Of a stretch of 64,000 bases of DNA, positions 35,437 to 43,487 are shown in pieces. This DNA is from Enterococcus songbeiensis. Lineage in GTDB: Bacteria; Bacillota; Bacilli; Lactobacillales; Enterococcaceae. The position numbers were made by a program, and so were the translations under genes. The stretch's first letter is position 1; each line of letters starts with the position of its first letter. Location: contig NZ_BJDS01000015.1 of NCBI RefSeq assembly GCF_005405265.1, forward strand, positions 16,257 to 80,256. Reading direction: 5' to 3'. The notes under the pieces are model-generated. The model had not been told where the DNA came from. It ran no database searches and saw nothing but the letters and a program-made list of their open reading frames with translations.

Positions 35437-35985
35437 TTAACTCTGCTCATTGTGTAACCTAAATTGTTTCGGAGATTGACCATAATATTCGCCAAATTTT
35501 CGAATGAAATAAGAAACATTAGGTAATCCTATGTCAGCAGCAATTTCTTTTATTGTCTTAGTTGAATTCAGTAATTCTCTTTTTGCATGGTCCATCCGAA
35601 TAGCCATTAATCTTTGCTGCGGCGTTTGGTTGGTTACTTTCTTAAAAACATGCCGCAAATGAGATTCTGATCCGCGAGCCAAATAAGATAACTCCTCTAA
35701 TGTCAGATTCAATTGATAATTTTTCTGTAAAATTGTTTCTATCTCCTTTGCCCACAGCACATCATCGATTACTTCATCTGTTGGTCGGCATCTTTTACAG
35801 GGGCGATAGCCTTGTTTTTCTGGTTCACTCAAATCGTAATATATTTCTATATTTTCTTTATTCGGGATACGTGAATGACAAGATGGTCGGCAAAAAATCT
35901 TGGTTGTTTTTACTGCGTAACGAAACAGGTCATCATAGGTTTCATCATTTTCCACAATTGCTTGCCATTCTTTGTTAGTGACCAT
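35437..35985 (-). CDS. adaA: AdaA-type methyl-accepting transcriptional activator
   Basis: A 182-residue protein with an N-terminal Ada zinc domain (Cys32, Cys36, Cys63, Cys66 in CRPSC and CKRCRP) and a C-terminal AraC-type HTH domain (SHLRHVFKKVTNQTPQQRLMAIRMDHAKREL ... VSYFIRKFGEYYGQSP). Cys32 would accept a methyl group from DNA phosphotriesters and turn the protein into an activator, as in Bacillus AdaA. It follows ogt/adaB with 12 bases between, so the two form an adaptive-response operon. AAAGGAGG precedes the ATG. Confidence 0.93.
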   Translation of the reverse strand: MVTNKEWQAIVENDETYDDLFRYAVKTTKIFCRPSCHSRIPNKENIEIYYDLSEPEKQGYRPCKRCRPTDEVIDDVLWAKEIETILQKNYQLNLTLEELSYLARGSESHLRHVFKKVTNQTPQQRLMAIRMDHAKRELLNSTKTIKEIAADIGLPNVSYFIRKFGEYYGQSPKQFRLHNEQS

Positions 35986-35997
35986 TTTATGCCTCCT

Positions 35998-36525
35998 TTA
36001 AATGCGTATATTTTCCAATTTTTTTCTTTCTACTCCTTCTAAAGCCAACAATGCAATTTTGCGATTCATTCCACCGGCATAGCCCGTCAAAGAGCCATCC
36101 GTTCCCACCACTCTATGACAGGGAATTAAGATAGTTATTGGATTGTGTCCAACAGCTCCCCCAACAGCGCGGGCAGAACTTTTTTTGCCATTTTCTCGGT
36201 TAAATATCTTATCAGCAATTTCTTTATAAGTAATTGTTTGACCATAAGGTACGCCTTCTAAAATTTCCAATACTTTTTTTCGAAATTCTGTTACTTCGGG
36301 TGCAAGGAATGATTGGTCTACTTCTGGATTTTTCCCTGCAAAATACTGTTCTAACCACTTTTTTACCCATTTGGTGACCTGATTGCTTCCGCTGTTTATG
36401 ACTGATAAATCATATTGTGAACCATGATACGATTGATTTTCAAACCAAATATCTTTAACTGTTTTTTCATCACACAAAATATCTAGCTTACCTAGCGGTG
36501 ATAAATAGTCACTTTTATATAGCAT
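35998..36525 (-). CDS. ogt: methylated-DNA--protein-cysteine methyltransferase
   Basis: A 175-residue suicide repair enzyme that moves the methyl group from O6-methylguanine to its own cysteine. The active site is Cys136 in IPCHRVVG; VPYGQTITYKEIA and ARAVGGAVGHNP are the DNA-contact segments. ATG at 36525 is taken because AGGAGG lies nine bases upstream; the open frame extends 31 codons further without a site. It is the first gene of the pair with adaA and would correspond to AdaB. Confidence 0.94.
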   Translation of the reverse strand: MLYKSDYLSPLGKLDILCDEKTVKDIWFENQSYHGSQYDLSVINSGSNQVTKWVKKWLEQYFAGKNPEVDQSFLAPEVTEFRKKVLEILEGVPYGQTITYKEIADKIFNRENGKKSSARAVGGAVGHNPITILIPCHRVVGTDGSLTGYAGGMNRKIALLALEGVERKKLENIRI

Positions 36526-36664
36526 ATTTCTGATCCTCCTGTTTAAAGCTGCTAAACGACACCAAATAATTCTAATTAGGTTCCTACGTAATCTAATAGT
36601 AACAAAAATTAGGTGCAAAAAATATCACTATGTGGCTTTTTAATTCATTGTTTGGATTTCCTTT

Positions 36665-36717
36665 ATAAATAAAAAAGCAGAGAAAATTACCCAATTTTTT
36701 GGCAATCAGTCCCTGCT
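36665..36717 (-). terminator. terminator of the pyridoxamine-oxidase-like gene
   Basis: On the - strand an AGCAG/CTGCT stem is followed by T6. It resembles the terminators after xerS and after alkD. Confidence 0.6.
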
Positions 36718-36832
36718 ATTATATATTGTTTTTATAAGGCTAAATTTTTAGAGGCTAGTCAACTTTTGAAACTAGCTCAAACGTTTGATGGTTTCGACTG
36801 GATGATCTTATCCCTAATAAATGCGGGTATGC

Positions 36833-37282
36833 CTATTTAATCTCTAATAAATTTTGGTAGAGTGGTTTCGTACGCAAATCGTATACGCCCAAAGAGCCCT
36901 TTGCTAGTTCAAAGACCCGTAGCACTTCTTTACTCGTTGGTGTTGGATAAATCTGATTTAGATATGCATTTTTTTCAAAAATTTCATCTAAATATTTTGT
37001 CCCAATTTCTTCCACTTTTCCTTTGACTGTGATTGAGATTGAAGACATGGTATCTTCTCCCTTTATTCCCGTAATCGCAACGTATGGGTGAGTTAATAGT
37101 TGAGTATAAAATGGTTTAGTATTTGCGGTTAAAAAGAATAACTTATTTCCCTTTATGAGCATCACATCAATAATACGAGATTCAGGCATGCCATTTTTAT
37201 CTACTGTTGAAAAGACGGTATACTGAATTTCATCTTTTAAAAATTGCAAATAGTCTGCGATGGTCATTTTGTTGTGATCCAT
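36833..37282 (-). CDS. pyridoxamine 5'-phosphate oxidase-family flavin protein
   Basis: A 149-residue split-barrel protein. MTIADYLQFLKDEIQYTVFSTVDKNGMPESRIID and LFFLTANTKPFYTQLLTHPYVAITG are typical of small FMN-binding members of the PNPOx-like superfamily, which include heme- and flavin-dependent reductases as well as proteins of unknown role. It is too short and lacks the C-terminal part of true PdxH. ATG 37282 follows AAGAAG by eight bases; GTG 37291 is an alternative. It stands alone, with a terminator after it. Confidence 0.85.
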   Translation of the reverse strand: MDHNKMTIADYLQFLKDEIQYTVFSTVDKNGMPESRIIDVMLIKGNKLFFLTANTKPFYTQLLTHPYVAITGIKGEDTMSSISITVKGKVEEIGTKYLDEIFEKNAYLNQIYPTPTSKEVLRVFELAKGSLGVYDLRTKPLYQNLLEIK

Positions 37283-37339
37283 TTGTGTCACTTCTTTCTG
37301 TTCATTTTTTCACGGAAACCACACTTGGTTATCTAACAA

Positions 37340-37681
37340 CTACATGCGTAAGGTAACTGCTACATTCAAAACAAGTCCAAAAATCAAGAAAATCCATGTC
37401 CAATAATTATTTGGTATGAAAAACAGTGAGGATCGATCTTTTACTTGAACCCGTTCGCCTGTCTGCTCATTCACATGGGTTTGGACTTCATCTGAAATAT
37501 AGCGTTTCGTCAGAAAATAATTTATTCCCGCAGTTAATAGCGTAGTAAACAAACCTTCTATAAAGAAAATTATAGGATTTGAATCACCTAATGGCAGACG
37601 ATTAATAAACCAGTAACCTAGAACGCTCCCGATAATAAGTGCTAACAGCACTAATCCACCTTTTTCTCGCCAAATAATCAT
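37340..37681 (-). CDS. small membrane protein of unknown function
   Basis: A 113-residue protein with three probable membrane segments (residues about 7-27, 37-57 and 92-111) and a soluble loop VNEQTGERVQVKDRSSLFFIP between the second and third. GTGGAAG precedes ATG 37681. I do not recognise the family. It lies alone between the PNPOx-like gene and the sigma-factor operon. Confidence 0.75.
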   Translation of the reverse strand: MIIWREKGGLVLLALIIGSVLGYWFINRLPLGDSNPIIFFIEGLFTTLLTAGINYFLTKRYISDEVQTHVNEQTGERVQVKDRSSLFFIPNNYWTWIFLIFGLVLNVAVTLRM

Positions 37682-38054
37682 ATTACTTCCACTCTATTCT
37701 TACTAAATTTTTCTTGAGAAATTCTGAGCACTTTTTACCTATAGAGTTTTCTAAAATTTGTACTTGTAATGCGTTCTTGTCATTAGAAAATGTTCTGTAG
37801 AATTGCGCCTCATTTGTTTTATTATATAAGAATTTAAAAACAAAAACGTGTCAATCTTTAACCTCAAGTGAACAATTTATGACAAGTTATAAAAAATATC
37901 ATGAAATTTGGCGAAAAATAGAGTTGTTAGAAAAAATTTATTTTTGCGTATCAATAGTCGTTACATTTACTTATTCATTCTGTAGGATATTCCTGATAAT
38001 CATTCATTTATCAAGAGATTCGGGTGTAATTGATAATTCATTTAGTTGGGAAGT
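37682..38054. other. intergenic region
   Basis: 373 bases. A + strand frame with a hydrophobic stretch (37879-38109) lacks a ribosome site and runs into the opposite gene, so it is not accepted. Nothing else supported. Confidence 0.5.
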
Positions 38055-39152
38055 TTATTTTAAGGCCAATTCAATAGTTGTATCACCAATATGGACAAAT
38101 ACTGAATGATAGACATCATATTCAGGGTAACTGTAAGTTGCCTGATAATATTCTTGTCCGTTTAAAATAACCCGTTTTCCATTTTTTTGCTTGTATGAAT
38201 TTTTTCCATTGCTGTCATTACTTAAAATAATTTCTGCAGCTTTTTCAGTGATTTTAGCATCATCACCAATTTTCAAATTAAGGACAAGTGTTGTAGGGGT
38301 TACTTTTGCAAATATATCCGACTGAAGGTCCGTGTTCTCAGCTTCCATCCTTAAAGAAGGCATGGCTTGTTTCGTCACGTTTTGAATAGGCAATTCCCAA
38401 CGTCCGGTCTCTTGAACAAAATCCTCTCTGACCTTTTCAGTATGAAAATCAGAGTCAGAATTTTTAGTACTTCCCCCCACACTCGTTGATATTTTTGTAA
38501 CGATTACTTTTGCTTGCTGCAGTTCTTTTCTTAAGTCAGTATTTTCCAGCGTTTGTGTCACAGTAAAATCAATAGTATGATTATTCTTATCTATCCTACT
38601 ATTCTCTGTATAGTTTCCTTTGATCTTGGGCAAATAGTCCTTTTCGGTTAGACCGCTGTTGAAATCGAATAAAACATGATCTTGCTTGTCAAGAATCGCA
38701 AAGTTAATCACATATTGATTATATTTATCCTTCAGTAGCTTTGATTTTTCTGAAAGTTCGGCAGATAAGGACAATCCGATTTCGTTTTGATCGAAATATA
38801 TCTCGTTTAATCGCATGATAATTCCCTGATCCTCAACAAAATAATCTTGTGATTGGACAAAATTTGACTGAACAAGTTTTTCAGAGGTAAATTGGTCAAA
38901 ATTTAAAAAATTTCTCAAAGCATTACCAATGGGAGCAGAAAATACTATTACGGAAAAAATACAAATTGCTGCAGAGAACAAGAAAAAGTAGTTTATGTGC
39001 TTACTTTTAGTTTTTTTGGTTGATTTTTTCTGTATTCCATTTTCGATTTCAGAATAAACTTCATCAAGTGATTGCCGGACAACCCTTGGCATTTCTTTAG
39101 ATGTATTCATGGCTTGTCTAATTTTCTCATCAAAATTATCCAAATTATTCAT
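38055..39152 (-). CDS. DUF4179-type anti-sigma factor
   Basis: A 365-residue single-pass membrane protein. Residues 1-50 are cytoplasmic (ending KKSTKKTKSKH) and should hold the sigma factor; a membrane helix follows at about 51-73 (YFFLFSAAICIFSVIVFSAP); the rest is a large outer domain of the DUF4179 family. Its start overlaps the end of the sigma-factor gene by eight bases, as in typical sigma/anti-sigma pairs. The outer domain would sense an envelope signal. It lies just after the van-type ligase gene but in a separate unit. Confidence 0.88.
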   Translation of the reverse strand: MNNLDNFDEKIRQAMNTSKEMPRVVRQSLDEVYSEIENGIQKKSTKKTKSKHINYFFLFSAAICIFSVIVFSAPIGNALRNFLNFDQFTSEKLVQSNFVQSQDYFVEDQGIIMRLNEIYFDQNEIGLSLSAELSEKSKLLKDKYNQYVINFAILDKQDHVLFDFNSGLTEKDYLPKIKGNYTENSRIDKNNHTIDFTVTQTLENTDLRKELQQAKVIVTKISTSVGGSTKNSDSDFHTEKVREDFVQETGRWELPIQNVTKQAMPSLRMEAENTDLQSDIFAKVTPTTLVLNLKIGDDAKITEKAAEIILSNDSNGKNSYKQKNGKRVILNGQEYYQATYSYPEYDVYHSVFVHIGDTTIELALK

Positions 39153-39675
39153 CCTCCTTCAAGTCTTTCAATGTTCTTTTAAGCAGTATTTTTCCTCTAG
39201 CTAGCTTCGACTTTATCGTGCCAATCGGTTCATTCAAAATCAAACCTATTTCTTTAATGCTAAACCCGCTTTGATAATATAAAATGAGTGGAATACTATA
39301 AATCGGATTCAATGTTTTGGTGATAAATTCCATCAAAAATTCTGATTCATCGATTTTATTTTGAGAATAATATTTATCTTGGTTGATTTTTTCTATGTCA
39401 ATGGTGGAAAATCGTTTATTTTTTTCAAGGAGATTCTTACATTCGTTAATCAAAATACGACAAAGCCAAGTTTGAAAATAAGCTTCATTTTTAAGCGTAT
39501 TGATCTGTAGATATGCTTTTAACATTGTTTCCTGCAATACGTCGGCACAATCTTGGTCATTACCAAGAATTTTGTAGGCAATGTTGAAAAGGCGGTTTTC
39601 CTGCTTTCTAACAAGTAAGACAAAAGCTTCACCATCTCCCTGTTTTGCTCTCTTTACTAACAATTCATCAGTCAA
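39145..39675 (-). CDS. ECF-type RNA polymerase sigma factor
   Basis: A 176-residue sigma-70 family factor. Region 2 covers about residues 5-75 (DCADVLQETMLKAYLQINTLKNEAYFQTWLCRILINECKN) and region 4 about 115-170 (ILYYQSGFSIKEIGLILNEPIGTIKSKLARGKILLKR). TTG 39675 is the start: GGAGGA lies nine bases before it. It is coupled to the anti-sigma gene and resembles SigV/SigW-type envelope-stress factors. The target regulon is unknown. Confidence 0.92.
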   Translation of the reverse strand: MTDELLVKRAKQGDGEAFVLLVRKQENRLFNIAYKILGNDQDCADVLQETMLKAYLQINTLKNEAYFQTWLCRILINECKNLLEKNKRFSTIDIEKINQDKYYSQNKIDESEFLMEFITKTLNPIYSIPLILYYQSGFSIKEIGLILNEPIGTIKSKLARGKILLKRTLKDLKEDE

Positions 39676-39763
39676 AAGTATCTATCCTCCCAGCTTTACT
39701 ATGTATGATTTTTTTCCTTACATCTATTAGACAATTAAAGAACAAAAAAGGTTGCATTGAAAG

Positions 39764-39802
39764 CAAAAAAAAGAATTATGATCCTCATTAATCATAATTC
39801 TT
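39764..39802 (-). terminator. terminator of the van-type ligase gene
   Basis: AAGAATTATGAT (39771-39782) and ATCATAATTCTT (39791-39802) form a perfect 12-base stem; T7 follows on the - strand. Confidence 0.88.
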
Positions 39803-39823
39803 CATAGATAGGTAAAAAACTAT

Positions 39824-40867
39824 TTATACTTTCAGTCTATTCCCCAAGGCCAGCTCAATACAGGACTCAATCAGTTGAGAAAGAGAGTTACCTGCTGCGG
39901 CCATCATTCTGGGGTATCGACTGTAAGAGGTGAACCCTGGTAAAGTATTGATTTCATTGATTACCAACTGCCCGTCTTCACGCAAAAATAAATCGATACG
40001 GGCAAGTCCTTCACAACCTAAACTTCGAAAAATTTCTTTAGCAGTATGTTGAATTTCTTTTCTTTTTTCAGCCGGTATATCAGCTGGGACGGTAAAAAAA
40101 GAATTTTCTGAACCATTTTCCGGTGTTTCTTCTTGATGAATACGAAAAATACCGTGGGATAAGGTAATTTGATCAACTTCACCAACGACAAGATTGTCGC
40201 GGTTTCCTAAGACAGCACAACCAACTTCCGCTCCGATAACCGCTTCTTCAATCAGGATTTTGGTGTCATATTTCCTAGCCGCTTCAATCGCAGCCCATAA
40301 CTCTGCTTGTTTTTTCACTTTTGTCACGCCAAAGGAGGAGCCTGATCGTGCAGGTTTGACAAAAACAGGATAGGAAAAGTTCTTTTCTGCAATGTTTGTC
40401 TCTTCATTAATGACTGAAAAATTCGGAGTTAAAAATCCGGCGTTTCTGGCAACGGTGTAAGTCAATGCTTTATCCATACAGATAACGGAGCTTTCAATTC
40501 CGCACCCTACATAAGGAATACCGGATAATTCAAATAATCCTTGGATTGCTCCATCCTCTCCGGTTTTTCCGTGAAGCGCTGAAAAAGCTACATCAATAGG
40601 AATAAGCTGATATTCTTTTTCTTTTAAGACAATCAATCCGTGAATCGCTTTGTCCGGTGAAAGGATTGCTGGCTGACAACTCTCCTGCTCCCAGCCAATT
40701 TTTGGCCTACCGCATAATCGCCAGGCACCTTCTTTGGTGATTCCAATATAAATTGGTTGAAATTTTTCTGTATTGATATGCTCGGCAATTTCTCTTGCGG
40801 ATTTTACAGAAACTTCATGTTCCTCTGAAGCTCCTCCAAATAAAATGACGATGTTTAACTTACTCAT
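39824..40867 (-). CDS. D-Ala:D-Lac-type ligase (VanA/VanB/VanD family)
   Basis: A 347-residue ATP-grasp ligase. The omega-loop segment GIFRIHQE, with His at position 244, is what separates VanA/B/D-type D-alanine:D-lactate ligases from housekeeping Ddl enzymes, which have Tyr in this loop. Other family stretches are FGGASEEHEVSVKSA, CMDKALTYTVA, FVKPARSGSSFGVTKV and NTLPGFTSYSRYPRMMAAAG. It would make D-Ala-D-Lac for peptidoglycan that binds vancomycin weakly. It lies 28 bases after the VanZ-VanY gene. No vanH (D-lactate supply) or vanX (D-Ala-D-Ala dipeptidase) is in the window. AAGGGG precedes the ATG. Confidence 0.92.
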   Translation of the reverse strand: MSKLNIVILFGGASEEHEVSVKSAREIAEHINTEKFQPIYIGITKEGAWRLCGRPKIGWEQESCQPAILSPDKAIHGLIVLKEKEYQLIPIDVAFSALHGKTGEDGAIQGLFELSGIPYVGCGIESSVICMDKALTYTVARNAGFLTPNFSVINEETNIAEKNFSYPVFVKPARSGSSFGVTKVKKQAELWAAIEAARKYDTKILIEEAVIGAEVGCAVLGNRDNLVVGEVDQITLSHGIFRIHQEETPENGSENSFFTVPADIPAEKRKEIQHTAKEIFRSLGCEGLARIDLFLREDGQLVINEINTLPGFTSYSRYPRMMAAAGNSLSQLIESCIELALGNRLKV

Positions 40868-40895
40868 ACTGATTTCCCCTTCTAAAATTAGTTTA

Positions 40896-41999
40896 TTATT
40901 GCGCTAAATATTCTTCTAAACAGATTGCTTGATCGTAAATTTTTGTAGCAGCAGCAACCCCCACATATCGATAATGCCACGGCTCATTGATTACTCCAGT
41001 TATGGTTGTTTTATTTGCGGGATAACGATTGATGAACCCAAATTTATGGGCGTTTATTTTTAACCAGCCATACACCTCCTCAGAGGAAGAACGCAGCTGA
41101 TCTTCATTGATATCTACGGCAATTCCTAGTTGGTGCTCACTCGTTCCAGGAAGTGCAACCCATTGTTCCGCTTTTTCTTCTGCTTGATTTTTACCGTACC
41201 CCTCAGACTGATACTCAGCAATTTTTTCATCCAGCAATTTCTGTTGCTCTTTTGTACTTCGATATCCAGACACAACTACCGGATAAACGTTCTCTGCTCT
41301 TGCTGCATCAAACATTTTTTGCAGAAAAGGATAAATTCGCTGATCAATTAATTGCCCATTCGATAGTTCTTTTAATTCTACCGAATAGTTGTTAGGTATT
41401 GTGTGCCATTTATTAACAAGAATAAGAGCCCAGTCAGATGAATCAGTAGTCGTTTTTATTGTAGACTGCGCATCTGTCGTAGCAAAACCAAGCACGGATT
41501 CCTCAAAAAAGTCATGTTTATTCTCTGGTATACCAATGAAATAAACCAGCCCTGCTACAAGTACCAAAAGGAAGCTGCCGGTGGTTCGCCACCCTTTTTT
41601 CGTTTTGAAAAATCGACTTCCAAAAGTATAGATAAAAAATCCACCTAGACCACCAACCGTATTTAAAAGTAAATCATCGACATCAGAAATATCTTGAGCC
41701 AAGATATATTGCGCTAGTTCAAGCGTCAGACTCAGAAAAAATGATCCTGCCAAAATGCGTAGCAAATGGCGATGTTTTGATGATAGGACCGTAACCATAT
41801 ATCCAAATGGGACAAATAAAAGAGCTTTTCCTAACAACCTACTGGCTCCAGCTAGAGAAGCTCCGCCCCTAAATGGAATGATATTGATGCTTCGTCCACC
41901 TAAATTTTCAACTTGAAAAAGAGATAGTTTGAGAACAATCAGTAGATAAACGACCAGTAATATGGTAATGATTATTTTTTCAATAGTTGCTTTTTTCAT
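40896..41999 (-). CDS. VanZ-VanY fusion: membrane VanZ domain plus D,D-carboxypeptidase
   Basis: A 367-residue protein. Residues 1-130 form a VanZ domain with four membrane helices and the conserved INIIPF, FVPFGY, ELAQ and DVDDLLLNTVGG motifs. After one more helix (about 141-156) residues 190-367 form a VanY-type zinc carboxypeptidase facing outward: SGYRS, SEHxxGxAxD (His289, Asp296) and EPWHY (Glu339, His342). VanY trims the last D-Ala from pentapeptide precursors; VanZ gives teicoplanin tolerance. In known clusters these are separate genes. GAGGAG precedes the ATG, and the ligase gene follows in the same unit. Confidence 0.9.
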   Translation of the reverse strand: MKKATIEKIIITILLVVYLLIVLKLSLFQVENLGGRSINIIPFRGGASLAGASRLLGKALLFVPFGYMVTVLSSKHRHLLRILAGSFFLSLTLELAQYILAQDISDVDDLLLNTVGGLGGFFIYTFGSRFFKTKKGWRTTGSFLLVLVAGLVYFIGIPENKHDFFEESVLGFATTDAQSTIKTTTDSSDWALILVNKWHTIPNNYSVELKELSNGQLIDQRIYPFLQKMFDAARAENVYPVVVSGYRSTKEQQKLLDEKIAEYQSEGYGKNQAEEKAEQWVALPGTSEHQLGIAVDINEDQLRSSSEEVYGWLKINAHKFGFINRYPANKTTITGVINEPWHYRYVGVAAATKIYDQAICLEEYLAQ

Positions 42000-42075
42000 A
42001 TGATTTCTCCTCTAAAAGTAATAACTTTGTTCTACGGTCATTATTATGGCAAAGCTATCTGTATCTAAACTGGAT

Positions 42076-42097
42076 ATTTCCTGTAGTTTTTCTGTAG
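42076..42097 (-). promoter_or_regulatory. VanR-box-like tandem repeat before the VanZ-VanY/ligase unit
   Basis: On the - strand CTACAGAAAAA and CTACAGGAAAT follow each other at exactly 11 bases, the half-site spacing of OmpR-type regulators. CTACAGGAAAT resembles the VanR box of vanA/vanB promoters (CGTAGGAAATT). Confidence 0.55.
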
Positions 42098-42101
42098 AGA
42101 C

Positions 42102-42130
42102 AAAAAAAACGACCAATTTCATGGTCGTTT
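42102..42130 (-). terminator. terminator of the vanRS unit
   Basis: AACGACC/GGTCGTT stem with T8 on the - strand just after the vanS stop. It separates vanRS from the VanZ-VanY/ligase unit, which must have its own promoter. Confidence 0.88.
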
Positions 42131-42140
42131 CTACATTTAT

Positions 42141-43487
42141 TTAGATACTTTTGGGAAAAGTAGCCTGAAACAATACGCCTTCTTCCGTGTTTTCTAATTT
42201 AAATTCGGTATTCATTTCATTCAGTAGTCTTTGCACGATGGTCAGACCTAGTCCACTGCGATGTTCTTTTCCCGTTCGTGCTTTGTCACCTCGATAAAAT
42301 GGGTCAAAAATCTTTGTCAAAATTTTATTATCGATTTGCGCCTGTGCATTCAAGACGTTTAGTCGATAACTGTCAGAATACTCTTCACTCCAAATACAAA
42401 TTGTCGCTTCATTCGGAGAATTTTGTAGCGCATTGGCTAGGACATTGGACAAGACTTTTCTTAACATGTTCACATCAGCAAGAATAAATGTTTCTGCTGG
42501 AATAGTTATCTTGATAACCTGTCTTGATTCTTCAAGCAACGACTGGTATGGCAGTAGAGCTTCATTGACAGACGAAAGTAAATCTACTTTTTCAGGTGAT
42601 GCAATTATTTTTCCATCGTTCAGTTTAACTAATTCCAATATCTCAGAAACCAGCTCACTTTGCCTATCCATTAATTTCAAACATTCCCGCAAATATTTAG
42701 GATGATTTTTATATTCTCCGATGTTTGCCAGCATCCCCTCTAATAAAATACTCGTGGCAGCAATCGGTGTTTTCAATTCATGAGAAGCCGCTGAAAAGAA
42801 ATCTCTTTGAGCTTCTTCCATCTCCCGCTCGCGGATAATCTCATTTTGTTGGTGGGCAATTGTCTCTTTTAGTTTATGATACATTGAATGAATATCTCGG
42901 GATAAATCCCCCAATTCATCTTTACGATTCGGCAAACTTTGGGTCATATCTTCAAGCTTAGACATTTTCTTTGTATCTTCTGCCAGCCTTTTTATGGGAT
43001 CAGCAATTTGCTTTGTAAAAACATACGCAATCACTAAGCACAAAATCACAATAAAGATAAAAATAAGTAATCCCCGCAAGAGCATTTCCCGATGAAATTC
43101 CGTCAGAACTGGACGAGTTTGGGCAATAATGGAATACCCCAAGGAATCATCTTTATAAACGACATAATAAAAGTCCTTTTGTGCATCAGCTGTAATATCT
43201 GCTTCAGGAGTGGCGTAAATTTCCTGATTTCTACCACTAGCAATCGCAAATTCAAAAGATTGATTCTCGTTATAAAATTTTTCAGCTACCTCCGGGATGT
43301 TGTCATAATCACTGTTTTTTACTCGATTTACTAATGGCTGATAAGAAGTAAAAATTTGCTCTTTTTCCACCGACCGATACAAGGTGAAAAACTGATTATA
43401 AAATAATCCCGCCGTGACAAGAACTAAAAACAGCATGGCAAGAATCGTATAGCTGAATATTTTTAGAAAAATCCCATTTTTCCTCAT
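42141..43487 (-). CDS. vanS: sensor histidine kinase, VanS (VanB type)
   Basis: A 448-residue membrane kinase, the same length class as VanS of the VanB type. Two membrane helices (about 10-31 and 137-158) enclose an outer sensor domain; HAMP follows (to about 215), then HisKA with phospho-acceptor His236 in SAASHELKTPIAA, and the ATPase with N box (NVLANALQN), DPFYRG and SGLGLTIV. Long stretches read like VanS_B, for example LRECLKLMDRQSELVSEILELVKLNDG. It should sense glycopeptide or its effect and phosphorylate VanR. Its start overlaps the vanR stop by four bases. Confidence 0.92.
   Translation of the reverse strand: MRKNGIFLKIFSYTILAMLFLVLVTAGLFYNQFFTLYRSVEKEQIFTSYQPLVNRVKNSDYDNIPEVAEKFYNENQSFEFAIASGRNQEIYATPEADITADAQKDFYYVVYKDDSLGYSIIAQTRPVLTEFHREMLLRGLLIFIFIVILCLVIAYVFTKQIADPIKRLAEDTKKMSKLEDMTQSLPNRKDELGDLSRDIHSMYHKLKETIAHQQNEIIREREMEEAQRDFFSAASHELKTPIAATSILLEGMLANIGEYKNHPKYLRECLKLMDRQSELVSEILELVKLNDGKIIASPEKVDLLSSVNEALLPYQSLLEESRQVIKITIPAETFILADVNMLRKVLSNVLANALQNSPNEATICIWSEEYSDSYRLNVLNAQAQIDNKILTKIFDPFYRGDKARTGKEHRSGLGLTIVQRLLNEMNTEFKLENTEEGVLFQATFPKSI

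Noticed and set aside
35304..35519. - strand open frame of 71 codons after adaA
   Set aside because: It starts inside adaA in another frame, has no ribosome site, and the peptide has no recognisable pattern.
37879..38109. + strand open frame of 76 codons with a hydrophobic stretch
   Set aside because: No ribosome site, and its end runs into the anti-sigma gene on the other strand.
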